A stretch of 64,000 nucleotides of DNA, taken from positions 310,001 through 374,000 of the forward strand of contig NZ_SJOF01000002.1 in the NCBI RefSeq assembly GCF_004331255.1, in the 5' to 3' direction. The position numbers were made by a program, and so were the translations under genes. How positions within the stretch are numbered: the stretch's first letter is position 1; every line of letters begins with the position of its first letter. Origin of the DNA: Acinetobacter sp. ANC 4173 (GTDB lineage Bacteria > Pseudomonadota > Gammaproteobacteria > Pseudomonadales > Moraxellaceae). This document shows positions 28,140 to 35,617 of the stretch, piece after piece. The notes under the pieces are model-generated. The model was given only the letters and a program-made list of their open reading frames with translations, was not told the origin of the DNA and made no database searches.

Positions 28140-28682
28140 TCAAATAGCTATAAGGTTTTGACTTGCAAGCATTGCAATTAATGTCTCAATTAAAAGTAGC
28201 ACATCATCTTTTTCACGTGCATCCACAGCAAATATAGGATAATTTTTTTGATGGACGTGCATCCAATCTCTGTAAATTTTCAACTTTAACTCATGTTCCA
28301 CATCTATATGTGTGATACCCACCACAATATTGGAACCATAATTTTCAAATGTTTTTAAGTAAAAGTCTAAATCGAGCAGCCGTTCAGAACTACTATGATC
28401 AATCAGCAGTACAATTCCTATCGCTCCTTTACAGACAATTGACCACATAAAATCAAAGCGGTCTTGCCCAGGAGTCCCATATAAGCCTATTTGTGTACCG
28501 TCATCTAATCTAATCTCACCATAGTCAATTCCAACTGTGGTCAGAAGTTTAGAATGAGCTTGTGTATCTGTATTCACAGCTTCTGTACTAATCACCGCTA
28601 TGTCTGAAAGTGTTTTAATCGCAGCAGACTTGCCTGCTCCCATGGTCCCGCCAAAAACTATTTTGTATTGTTGTAAAATCAT
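28140..28682 (-). CDS. Small Ras-like GTPase (MglA-like)
   Basis: A 180-aa GTP-binding protein. Walker A is GGTMGAGKSAAIKTL at 11-25, the G3 switch II motif reads YGTPGQDRFDFMW in place of DTAGQ, and G4 is ITHIDV (T-H-x-D rather than N/T-K-x-D). This places it with the prokaryotic MglA/Rup GTPases that pair with roadblock proteins; a roadblock gene and an unknown gene follow on the same strand. Expected role: a nucleotide switch at the membrane or cell pole. The process it controls cannot be told from sequence. A promoter and inverted repeat lie just upstream. Confidence 0.82.
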   Translation of the reverse strand: MILQQYKIVFGGTMGAGKSAAIKTLSDIAVISTEAVNTDTQAHSKLLTTVGIDYGEIRLDDGTQIGLYGTPGQDRFDFMWSIVCKGAIGIVLLIDHSSSERLLDLDFYLKTFENYGSNIVVGITHIDVEHELKLKIYRDWMHVHQKNYPIFAVDAREKDDVLLLIETLIAMLASQNLIAI

Positions 28683-28704
28683 GATTTAACCCAAACAACA
28701 AAAA

Positions 28705-28726
28705 GTGTGACTTATCACACATTATA
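28705..28726 (-). promoter_or_regulatory. Promoter -10 with overlapping operator-like inverted repeat for the GTPase gene
   Basis: On the reverse strand a perfect TATAAT (28721-28726) is followed immediately by GTGTGA-ctta-TCACAC inverted (28705-28720), a 6-bp perfect repeat with 4-bp spacer covering the expected transcription start. The -35 is weak. A start-site palindrome suggests repression by a dimeric regulator. Confidence 0.5.
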
Positions 28727-29186
28727 ATGTTTTTAATTGACATTAAACATCATTTTTTTAACATTTAATAAAAAACCAGATGATAGAATCACTTAATATT
28801 TTTATGTATTTAATCTAATTCAACGCTCAAAATCTCATAAATAAGATTTAAATAATTGTTTTAAATGATTATTAAATAATGAACTCAAATCTATTTTAAT
28901 TAATACTGGATTTTCATTTTTGCTTAAAACATTATTTATATTCAAAATAGAACTCACTCACTCCCCTTTAAAAATGAGACAAACAGTGCAGAAATTCATT
29001 CTTCGTAATCACTTTATACAATAAAACGTATCTGAAATTTCTAATATTTTAACGCGTTCAAATCACATCACTGACTTTTTACATAATACACGCTCTATGT
29101 TTCAGACCTACATCTGACTATTAATAATAATTACAAATACTTAACATTTTTTGATCATACTTTCACTAAATTTACTTTATATTTTG

Positions 29187-29207
29187 TCTATCCCTTCGTC
29201 GGATAGA
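29187..29207 (+). promoter_or_regulatory. Leader hairpin upstream of the small lipoprotein gene
   Basis: TCTATCC and GGATAGA form a 7-bp perfect stem with a CTTCGTC loop, 22 bp before the start codon and just upstream of the AAAAGGAAA ribosome-binding site. It may stabilise the leader mRNA. Confidence 0.45.
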
Positions 29208-29229
29208 ACAAATAAAAAGGAAACTTCTT

Positions 29230-29574
29230 ATGAATAAATTGCTTATTGCTTTAGGTCTAGCTGCTGCTGTGACTTTAGTTGGATGTAGTAAAGAAAAAGC
29301 CCCAGAAACTGGTGCTACGACAGGTGAGCACTTGGAAAATGCTGCTCAACAAGCGAGCCATGATATGGAAAATGCGGCTAGTGAGGCTGCTGCCAAAACT
29401 CAAGCTGCAACGAATGAAGCCGTAAATAAAATTGATAATGCAACGGATGAGGCTGCTGCTAAAACCGAAGCTGCTGCAAAAGACGTGAAAGATGCCGCAA
29501 AAGATGCAACAGCACATGTTGCGGGTGCTGTTGAGCAAAGTGCTGGTGATGTAAAAGAAAAAGCACAACAGTAA
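29230..29574 (+). CDS. Alanine-rich, repeat-containing small lipoprotein
   Basis: A 114-aa protein with a lipoprotein signal peptide (MNKLLIALGLAAAVTLVGCS; lipobox LVGC, Cys19). The mature part is almost entirely amphipathic helix built of degenerate 11-residue-like units rich in Ala, Lys, Glu and Asp (ATDEAAAKTEAAAKDVKDAA). This resembles LEA-type or apolipoprotein-like sequences, which can bind membrane surfaces or protect against desiccation. No Asp follows the Cys, so outer-membrane sorting is expected. Strong AAAAGGAAA ribosome-binding site and a strong terminator suggest high expression as a single gene. Confidence 0.8.
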   Translation: MNKLLIALGLAAAVTLVGCSKEKAPETGATTGEHLENAAQQASHDMENAASEAAAKTQAATNEAVNKIDNATDEAAAKTEAAAKDVKDAAKDATAHVAGAVEQSAGDVKEKAQQ

Positions 29575-29582
29575 TCTTTAAT

Positions 29583-29614
29583 AAAAAAACACCCTGCTAT
29601 AGGGTGTTTTTTTA
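29583..29614 (+). terminator. Terminator of the lipoprotein gene
   Basis: AAACACCCT-gctat-AGGGTGTTTTTTT: perfect stem with T run, 9 bp after the stop. Confidence 0.92.
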
Positions 29615-29782
29615 TTGCTTATAATTTTTTTTGATTTAAAGCTATGTAATATAGCCCCATAAATCATAAAATTACATTCAAAATCAGTATTTTCTAGCCC
29701 ATATTTTTAGATTAAATAGTGAATATTATTTGCTTAATTTATTCAGCTTGGGCACAGTGAAGTAAATACATGGAGCCTGATT

Positions 29783-30829
29783 ATGTCTTTACTAGAACAA
29801 CTAGAAATTAAACATCCTATTTTTCTAGCCCCAATGGCAGGAGTTTCCACGCCGACATTGGCAGCAGAAGTTTCTAATCAAGGTGGATTGGGTTCATTAG
29901 GCTTAGGCGCAAGCTCTGTAAATTCTGCGCGCGAACAAATTCTTGCAACTCAAGCCTTAACAGATCGTTCATTTCAAGTGAATTTTTTCTGCCACCAAAG
30001 CCAAGTTTTAGATCAAGCGATTGCAACGCAATGGATCGAATATTTAAGCCCACAATTCTCGCGCTTGAATGTCGCTGCTCCTCAGCAGCTAGAATGTATT
30101 TATCCCAGTTTTTTAGACAATGATGATTTTTTGAATCTTGTGCTTGAAACACGACTTAAAGCTGTAAGCTTTCATTTCGGTATTCCGCATCCTCATCAAA
30201 TAACAGCATTAAAAGCTGCGGGCATCATCACTATGGTCTCTGCGACTAATTTGCCTGAAGCGCTTGCAATTGAAGCAGCAGGAATAGATGTCGTGATTGC
30301 ACAAGGAATTGAAGCAGGTGGTCACCGAGGTATTTTCAACCAAAATATTGATGGTGCAATTAAAACCTCCGATTTAGTACAACTGCTAAATCAACACTGC
30401 CATATACCCGTGATTGCAGCAGGTGGAATTATGACGGGTCAACAAGCATATCTAATGCTACAGCTTGGCGCTCAAGCTGTTCAGCTCGGTACAGCGTTTG
30501 TACAGTGTAAAAGTTCAAATGCCAATCCCGCTTATCGTAAGGCATTATTGGATACCCCAGTTACACAAATTACAGACAGTATTTCTGGTCGTCCTGCCCG
30601 TGGATTAGTGAACACTTGGCATACTGCAATTGATCAACCTAACCGTCCTGCCGTACCCGCTTATCCATACACGTATCACTTAGCCAAACAATTAAATGCC
30701 GCAGCAAGTCAACAAGGTGACCATAGCTATGGCGCATTCTGGGCAGGCTCGAACGTGGCTCAAATCCGTGAATTGGAAGCTGCTGATCTCATCAATCAAC
30801 TGGTCTTAGAATTAAGTCAGGCACAATAA
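29783..30829 (+). CDS. Nitronate monooxygenase family flavoprotein
   Basis: A 348-aa TIM-barrel FMN enzyme of the NMO/2-nitropropane dioxygenase family. Signatures: HPIFLAPMAGVSTPTLAAEVSNQGGLG at the N-terminus, the catalytic-His-containing GIEAGGHRG near residue 182, and phosphate-binding strands PVIAAGGIMTGQQA and LGAQAVQLGTAF. Length fits the family (about 320-380). Known chemistry is oxidation of propionate 3-nitronate, a respiratory toxin, but many members act on other substrates. Single gene, with its own terminator. Confidence 0.88.
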   Translation: MSLLEQLEIKHPIFLAPMAGVSTPTLAAEVSNQGGLGSLGLGASSVNSAREQILATQALTDRSFQVNFFCHQSQVLDQAIATQWIEYLSPQFSRLNVAAPQQLECIYPSFLDNDDFLNLVLETRLKAVSFHFGIPHPHQITALKAAGIITMVSATNLPEALAIEAAGIDVVIAQGIEAGGHRGIFNQNIDGAIKTSDLVQLLNQHCHIPVIAAGGIMTGQQAYLMLQLGAQAVQLGTAFVQCKSSNANPAYRKALLDTPVTQITDSISGRPARGLVNTWHTAIDQPNRPAVPAYPYTYHLAKQLNAAASQQGDHSYGAFWAGSNVAQIRELEAADLINQLVLELSQAQ

Positions 30830-30833
30830 ATAC

Positions 30834-30859
30834 AAAGCCCAGCAATCGCTGGGCTTTTG
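30834..30859. terminator. Bidirectional terminator between the NMO-like gene and dusB
   Basis: CAAAGCCCAGC-aatc-GCTGGGCTTTTG: perfect 11-bp stem between convergent genes. Confidence 0.85.
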
Positions 30860-30870
30860 ATATAAGATGT

Positions 30871-31914
30871 CTAGACATCAAGCAAATTAATCTGTTCGAC
30901 TTGCACATCGTGCATGGTTTGCCCTTCTCTCAATAATAAGTTGAAATAGTTCTCAACGACTTGAGCCTGCTCTGCTGTCGTTTCAACTTTATACATGTTC
31001 TGACGAAATTCATTACTTGCTCGTAGTCCTTTGGTATACCAAGCAATATGCTTACGTGCAATGCGACAACCCGAATATTCACCATAGAATTGATAGAGTT
31101 CGGCCAAATGCCCCAACAGAACTTCTTTGACTTCAGAAATCTGTGGTGCAGCCAAGTGCTGCCCAGTTGTTAAATAATGTGCGATTTCTCTAAAAATCCA
31201 AGGTCGACCTTGTGCAGCACGCCCAATCATAATCGCATCTGCACCAGTATAATCCAATACATATTTGGCTTTTTCAGGGCTATCAATATCGCCATTGGCA
31301 ATCACAGGAATATTCAGTAATTGTTTGACTTGTTTGATTAAATCGTAACGTGCCGTATTTAAATACATGTCCTCACGGGTCCGCCCATGCAATGCCAAAG
31401 CAGTAATACCTGCTTGCTCAGCTCGTTGCGCCACACGCAAAATATTTTCATGCCCATTTAAAAAGCCCAAACGTGTTTTGAGCGTGACAGGGACATCTAC
31501 CGCAGCAACAACTTCATCTAAAATCCGCGCAACCAAATCTTCATCTTGTAATAAAGCTGAACCAGCCAACTTATTACAGACTTTTTTGGCAGGACAGCCC
31601 ATATTAATATCGACGATTTGTGCCCCATTTGCGACTTGATAACGTGCGGCCTCTGCCAAATCTTTCGGATCGGAACCTGCAATTTGTGCTGAAATTGGTG
31701 CCAATTCCCCATCAAAGTTAGCTCGATACAAACTTTTCTTACTCATACGTAAGGTTTTATCTGCTGTCATCATTTCACTGACCGCATGACCAGCACCAAA
31801 GTATTTACACAGCGTGCGAAACGGGCGGTCTGTCACACCCGCCATAGGAGCGACCCAAAGTTTCTTATCTATTGATCTATCAAACAATTCTTTAATAGTG
31901 TTGTTTTGACTCAA
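30871..31914 (-). CDS. dusB: tRNA-dihydrouridine synthase B
   Basis: A 347-aa FMN enzyme that reduces uridine to dihydrouridine in the tRNA D-loop. Signatures: VAPMAGVTDRPFR at the start, the catalytic-Cys motif NMGCPAKKVCNKLAGSALL (about 100-118), KTRLGF, and VIANGDIDSPEKA with GADAIMIGRAAQGRPWIF. The last matches DusB rather than DusA or DusC. In enterics dusB precedes fis; here the gene downstream is a convergent NMO gene, so that linkage is lost. Confidence 0.95.
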   Translation of the reverse strand: MSQNNTIKELFDRSIDKKLWVAPMAGVTDRPFRTLCKYFGAGHAVSEMMTADKTLRMSKKSLYRANFDGELAPISAQIAGSDPKDLAEAARYQVANGAQIVDINMGCPAKKVCNKLAGSALLQDEDLVARILDEVVAAVDVPVTLKTRLGFLNGHENILRVAQRAEQAGITALALHGRTREDMYLNTARYDLIKQVKQLLNIPVIANGDIDSPEKAKYVLDYTGADAIMIGRAAQGRPWIFREIAHYLTTGQHLAAPQISEVKEVLLGHLAELYQFYGEYSGCRIARKHIAWYTKGLRASNEFRQNMYKVETTAEQAQVVENYFNLLLREGQTMHDVQVEQINLLDV

Positions 31915-32081
31915 TTTCTTAAACCTCGTTTAACTTCGTTTAATCGCTTCTAGTCGAGTTTTAATGATTTTTTACTACACCCTTATTCACACCTTATCAA
32001 AATTATGGTGTAAATTGCATGGGAATAATCACTAAATGCCAACTCGCAAACGTTACAATACACGATAAAGCTCAAGTCTGA
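31915..32081. other. dusB upstream region
   Basis: Noncoding. It should hold the dusB promoter on the minus strand; no unambiguous promoter pair is seen. Confidence 0.4.
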
Positions 32082-32542
32082 GTTCAATATGAAAACTACT
32101 CACTATTTAAGACTTCAAAGAATTTCAGTAAGAAATCACGTGCAGATGCGTGGATAACACGAACTGAAACAGAAATTGAATGAAATCCAGAAAGAATACT
32201 TAGCTCAACGAGTGAGCTTAAGCACAAAACATTGGCTGGATTTATTGATCAATACCAGGAAGGGATAAATAGTTTCGCGAGAACAAAAACAGGTGCTTTA
32301 AAATTGATGGCTAGTGTAGAGATTTCAGCGAAAAATATCTATTCATTAACATGACAAGATTTTTCAGACTTTTAAATTGTGCATGATAAAAGTGATCAAA
32401 TCACTGGTCATGATGGGATTACCCCTAAAAGCTGGACGGATTTTGAAGTGTAGCCTACATGTTATTGCAGTCTTTGAAAAAGGTGATGATTGGGTTTAAC
32501 CCATTGCAAAACCGCTATCCATTAAAGATAGATTTCAAATAG
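32082..32542 (+). pseudogene. Relic tyrosine-integrase gene (N-terminal part)
   Basis: One frame carries protein-like sequence interrupted by stops at 32181, 32352, 32373 and 32451. Between them it reads NFSKKSRADAWITRTETEIE, then LKHKTLAGFIDQYQEGINS, KTGALKLMASVEISAKNIYS, and ITPKSWTDFE; a frameshift continues as SVAYMLLQSLKKVMIG. The pattern (K-x-F-x-K-K-x-x-A-x-x-W near the start, then L-x-x-x-I-D-x-Y, then a helical core-binding region) is that of phage integrase N-terminal and core-binding domains. The catalytic domain is not found. This is the trace of a former integrative element upstream of dusB. Confidence 0.6.
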
Positions 32543-32744
32543 GTTTATCTAGATCGTTGAAGTTATGATTTGATTTTCGTGAATAACATCTAAATTTGGA
32601 TAAAATGAATTCTATTTTGTTTCAAACAATCAGCAATGCCACGCCACAATCGAATAGATTTCACAGCAGAATACTCACTGTAGATGAGCTATACGCAAAT
32701 CAAATATGATTCATGACTGCTCAAGAAAATTTTTAAATTATTTC
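32543..32744. other. Noncoding region between integrase relic and polyene operon
   Basis: About 200 bp with no open frame or repeat that I can support; probably further decayed element sequence. Confidence 0.4.
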
Positions 32745-32773
32745 TTAAAACAGTGAGGGATTTGCTCCCCCAC
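32745..32773 (-). terminator. Terminator of the aryl polyene operon
   Basis: On the reverse strand GTGGGGGA and TCCCTCAC pair (one G-T wobble) around gcaaa, followed by TGTTTT, 12 bp after the last stop codon of the operon. Confidence 0.65.
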
Positions 32774-32784
32774 TTCTAGCTGAT

Positions 32785-33219
32785 CTAGAATTTTACCAAA
32801 TCCCCTTTCAATGCCACGCCTGCTAGTGCCGTACCTTTCGCACATTGGTAGGTGGTGGTGCTACGTGTTTCATTCGATTTATAGAAACTCACCAGATTAG
32901 TCACAGCATTTGCACCATTGGCTTTGGCGGTATTTTGGAATTGAATCAATGCTGAACGGAGTACATGATCACATGAAGTTTCCGCAGACTTGGCAAAACC
33001 ATTGGTCTTTTTATTGGTCACTAAGCCCTTTTCAATCACCTTGCCGCCTGACTTGGTTCCTGCCAAATAGAATTTTACCGAGCCATCCAGCACACCATCT
33101 GCAACAGCACGATTCACTGCTTCTTTAAACTTAAAATCATACATTTGATCGGCAGCCTGAGCTGATGCAATCGCACCTAAAGACAACACAGCGACTACAC
33201 AGATTTTTTTGAATAACAT
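32785..33219 (-). CDS. Small exported protein at the end of the aryl polyene operon
   Basis: A 144-aa protein with a Sec signal peptide (MLFKKICVVAVLSLGAIASAQA, cleavage after AQA). Conserved parts include DGSVKFYLAG, VTNKKTNGFAKS, NGANAVTNLVSFYKS and GTALAGVALKG, and two cysteines (in TSCDHV and TYQCAK) that may form a disulphide. Relatives are often labelled excinuclease ABC subunit, which is wrong: there is no ATPase motif and it is exported. It lies 18 bp after the terminal ketosynthase and shares the operon terminator, so a periplasmic or outer-membrane role in polyene handling is likely. Biochemical function unknown. Confidence 0.75.
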   Translation of the reverse strand: MLFKKICVVAVLSLGAIASAQAADQMYDFKFKEAVNRAVADGVLDGSVKFYLAGTKSGGKVIEKGLVTNKKTNGFAKSAETSCDHVLRSALIQFQNTAKANGANAVTNLVSFYKSNETRSTTTYQCAKGTALAGVALKGDLVKF

Positions 33220-33237
33220 GGTTCTACCCTTATCTTA

Positions 33238-34458
33238 TTAGACACGTTTAAAAATCAAGGAGGTATTAATCCCCCCAAAAGCAAAATTGTTGCTCATTAT
33301 CATTTGCGTTTCTGCTGAACGCATATCTGACACGATATAATCCAGATCACCACAAGCACTGTCAATCTGATCTAAGTTCAGTGTAGGCACCAACTGATTG
33401 CGTCGCATCATTTCAATACTCAGCCACGCCTCAATGGCGCCACACGCCCCGAGCGTATGCCCAAAATAACTTTTTAATGAGCTGATCGGTTTTTTCCCAA
33501 AAATACGCGCAGTCGCTTGTGATTCAGCAATATCCCCCTGATCAGTCGATGTCCCATGCGCATTGACATAATCAATATCCGCGGCAGTCAACTGGGCATC
33601 TTTCAGTGCCAACTGCATACAACGGCCCATCATTTCAGAATCAGGTCGAGTCACATGCTGACCATCAGTATTACTACCATAACCGACAATCTCGGCATAA
33701 ATGGTCGCACCGCGTGCTTGGGCGTGTTCATATTCTTCTAAAATCAAACAGCCTGCCCCTTCACCGACCACCAAACCATCACGGTCTGCATCAAACGGGC
33801 GTGGCGTGGCCTCAGGTTGATTATTTTTCATACTGGTTGCTAACAACACATCGAACACGGCTGAACCCGCGGCACTGAGTTCTTCTGCACCACCTGCAAT
33901 CATCACAGTTTGCTTGCCATATTTGATCGCTTCATACGCCTGACCAATCGCCATAGAACCTGAAGTACAGGCACTTGAGGTCGGCAGCGTCAAACCTTTT
34001 AGGCCAAAATACACCGTCATATTGACCGCACTGGTATGCGACATCATACGAATGTAGGTCGTGGCATTCAGTTGGCTCATATTGTGCTCAATCAACATGG
34101 CGCCAAACTCACGTACGGCATCCACACTGCCCGCAGAGGAACCAAAGGCCACGCCTGCATCACCACTTTTTAAGATATCGGCATGCAGTAAACCTGCATC
34201 TTCCAATGCCTTTTCAGCACATACCGTAGACATTAAAGCAACACGCCCCATGCCACGGGTGACTTTACGGTTAAAATGCTTCGGTACAGTAAATGACTCC
34301 ACCGGGCCAGCCAATTTACTGCGTAAATCAGGATAAATTTCCCAGTCAGGCATATAGCGAATACCGCTTTTGCCTTGTGCAAACTGCTCAAAAATTTGTT
34401 CTGCGGTTTCACCCAAAGAGGTAATCCCAGACATGCCTGTTACGACAACACGTTTCAT
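33238..34458 (-). CDS. Beta-ketoacyl-ACP synthase II-type (aryl polyene elongation)
   Basis: A 406-aa FabF-type condensing enzyme. The Cys-His-His set is complete: C164 in SSACTSGSMA, H301 in NAHGTSTDQGD and H334 in YFGHTLGACG. It would catalyse decarboxylative condensation of malonyl-ACP onto the growing polyene. It overlaps the ketoreductase gene by one base. Of the two complete ketosynthases in the operon, this is the longer and more FabF-like. Aryl polyene systems use a ketosynthase paired with a chain-length factor; which of the two pairs with the factor encoded at 48861 is not decided by sequence. Confidence 0.92.
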   Translation of the reverse strand: MKRVVVTGMSGITSLGETAEQIFEQFAQGKSGIRYMPDWEIYPDLRSKLAGPVESFTVPKHFNRKVTRGMGRVALMSTVCAEKALEDAGLLHADILKSGDAGVAFGSSAGSVDAVREFGAMLIEHNMSQLNATTYIRMMSHTSAVNMTVYFGLKGLTLPTSSACTSGSMAIGQAYEAIKYGKQTVMIAGGAEELSAAGSAVFDVLLATSMKNNQPEATPRPFDADRDGLVVGEGAGCLILEEYEHAQARGATIYAEIVGYGSNTDGQHVTRPDSEMMGRCMQLALKDAQLTAADIDYVNAHGTSTDQGDIAESQATARIFGKKPISSLKSYFGHTLGACGAIEAWLSIEMMRRNQLVPTLNLDQIDSACGDLDYIVSDMRSAETQMIMSNNFAFGGINTSLIFKRV

Positions 34459-35183
34459 TAGATTAGGCCTCCATTGACTGAAATCACTTGGCGGGTGATA
34501 TAACTGGCATCATCACTACATAAAAACTTCACCGCTTTAGCCACTTCTTCCACCTGTCCCATGCGTTGCATCGGGATCATTTTCAAGGCGTGTTCTTTAA
34601 CTTCTTCCGTGACCATTTCGGTTTCAATCAAGCCCGGAGCAACACAGTTCACCGTGATTTTACGTTTCGCCAACTCTAACGCCAGTGCTTTGGTCGCACC
34701 AATCAAGCCCGCTTTGGCAGCACTATAGTTCACCTGACCACGGTTACCCATGATTCCTGACACTGAAGACAAGGTCACAATACGCCCACCTTTTTTCAAG
34801 CGGATCATTGGCATCATCAGGGGTTTCAGCACATTATAAAAACCGTTCAGAGAGGTCGAAACCACCTCATCCCAGTCTTCATCGGTCAATGCAGGAAATG
34901 CCCCATCTCTGGTCAGTCCGGCATTCAACACCGCACCGTAAAAAGCGCCATGCTGTGCCATATCTTGCTCCAAAATGGCGGCAATCTTTTCACGCTCATT
35001 CACATCGAACATCAGTACATGACTCGCCTGCCCAAGCGCTTGAATCTCCTGCGCCACTGCTTCGGCCTCAGATTGTCTTGAGCGAGCATGGACCGTGACA
35101 TCAAAGCCTGCCTTTGCCAACTCTAAAGCGATCGCTTTACCTATTCCACGACTCGAACCCGTGACTAAAACTCTTCTGTTCAC
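34458..35183 (-). CDS. 3-oxoacyl-ACP reductase (FabG-like SDR)
   Basis: A 241-aa short-chain dehydrogenase. It has the NADPH motif TGSSRGIGKA (8-17), NAG near 87, and catalytic N113, S140, Y153 and K157. It would reduce the 3-oxoacyl-ACP intermediate to 3-hydroxyacyl-ACP before dehydration, leaving a conjugated double bond per cycle. Coupled to its neighbours by short overlaps on both sides. It is pathway-dedicated by location; the housekeeping FabG should be elsewhere. Confidence 0.92.
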   Translation of the reverse strand: MNRRVLVTGSSRGIGKAIALELAKAGFDVTVHARSRQSEAEAVAQEIQALGQASHVLMFDVNEREKIAAILEQDMAQHGAFYGAVLNAGLTRDGAFPALTDEDWDEVVSTSLNGFYNVLKPLMMPMIRLKKGGRIVTLSSVSGIMGNRGQVNYSAAKAGLIGATKALALELAKRKITVNCVAPGLIETEMVTEEVKEHALKMIPMQRMGQVEEVAKAVKFLCSDDASYITRQVISVNGGLI

Positions 35184-35617
35184 ACTAATTTTCCAATGAT
35201 TTCATTCATATTTTCAGGCTCAAAGACACTCAACATGGCACTGAACCGATGTTCTTGATATTCAATTTCACAATGAAACTGCCCTAAACCCTCATGCAGA
35301 TAACTTTGTTCGACCCGAATCCGCACGGTTGTGCCCAAACTAAAATAGGCACAAGGCAACTGCATTTTACGCGTTCCCAATAAAAAACCAATTTTCGGTG
35401 GCAATCCCTGAGTTTGTCCTTTATAGCCTGCATAGACACTGATGGTCTGCGCCATCAGCTCAATGCTGCTCCATGTGGGCAAGCCTTCTGGCTCACAAAA
35501 CATCAAATCAGGCGTGATATGAAGTTCTGCAATGGCAAACGTATCATTGGCTTCAATCAGATGACTCACGAAAACCATCGGTTTCACATGTGGAATAAAC
35601 TGTACTGCATCCATCAT
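35180..35617 (-). CDS. Hotdog-fold 3-hydroxyacyl-ACP dehydratase (ApeP-like)
   Basis: A 145-aa single hotdog domain. The catalytic pair is H10 in FIPHVKPM and E53 in SSIELMAQT, in the FabA/ApeP style. It dehydrates 3-hydroxyacyl-ACP to the enoyl form. Since no enoyl reductase is encoded in the operon, double bonds are retained, as required for a polyene. Overlaps the ketoreductase and ketosynthase genes by 4 bp each. Confidence 0.85.
   Translation of the reverse strand: MMDAVQFIPHVKPMVFVSHLIEANDTFAIAELHITPDLMFCEPEGLPTWSSIELMAQTISVYAGYKGQTQGLPPKIGFLLGTRKMQLPCAYFSLGTTVRIRVEQSYLHEGLGQFHCEIEYQEHRFSAMLSVFEPENMNEIIGKLV

Larger units (their letters stand above)
28683..29229. other. AT-rich intergenic region, 547 bp
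   Basis: No open frame of note on either strand. It holds the GTPase promoter (left end, minus strand) and the leader of the small lipoprotein gene (right end, plus strand). The middle 400 bp are very AT-rich with no clear repeat or RNA fold that I can support. Confidence 0.6.

Noticed and set aside
28705-28720. CRP/Vfr binding site
   Set aside because: The TGTGA/TCACA half-sites are separated by 4 bp, not the 6 bp required for that family.
32785-33219. Excinuclease ABC subunit
   Set aside because: The protein is 144 aa, exported, and has no Walker or zinc-finger motifs of UvrA.
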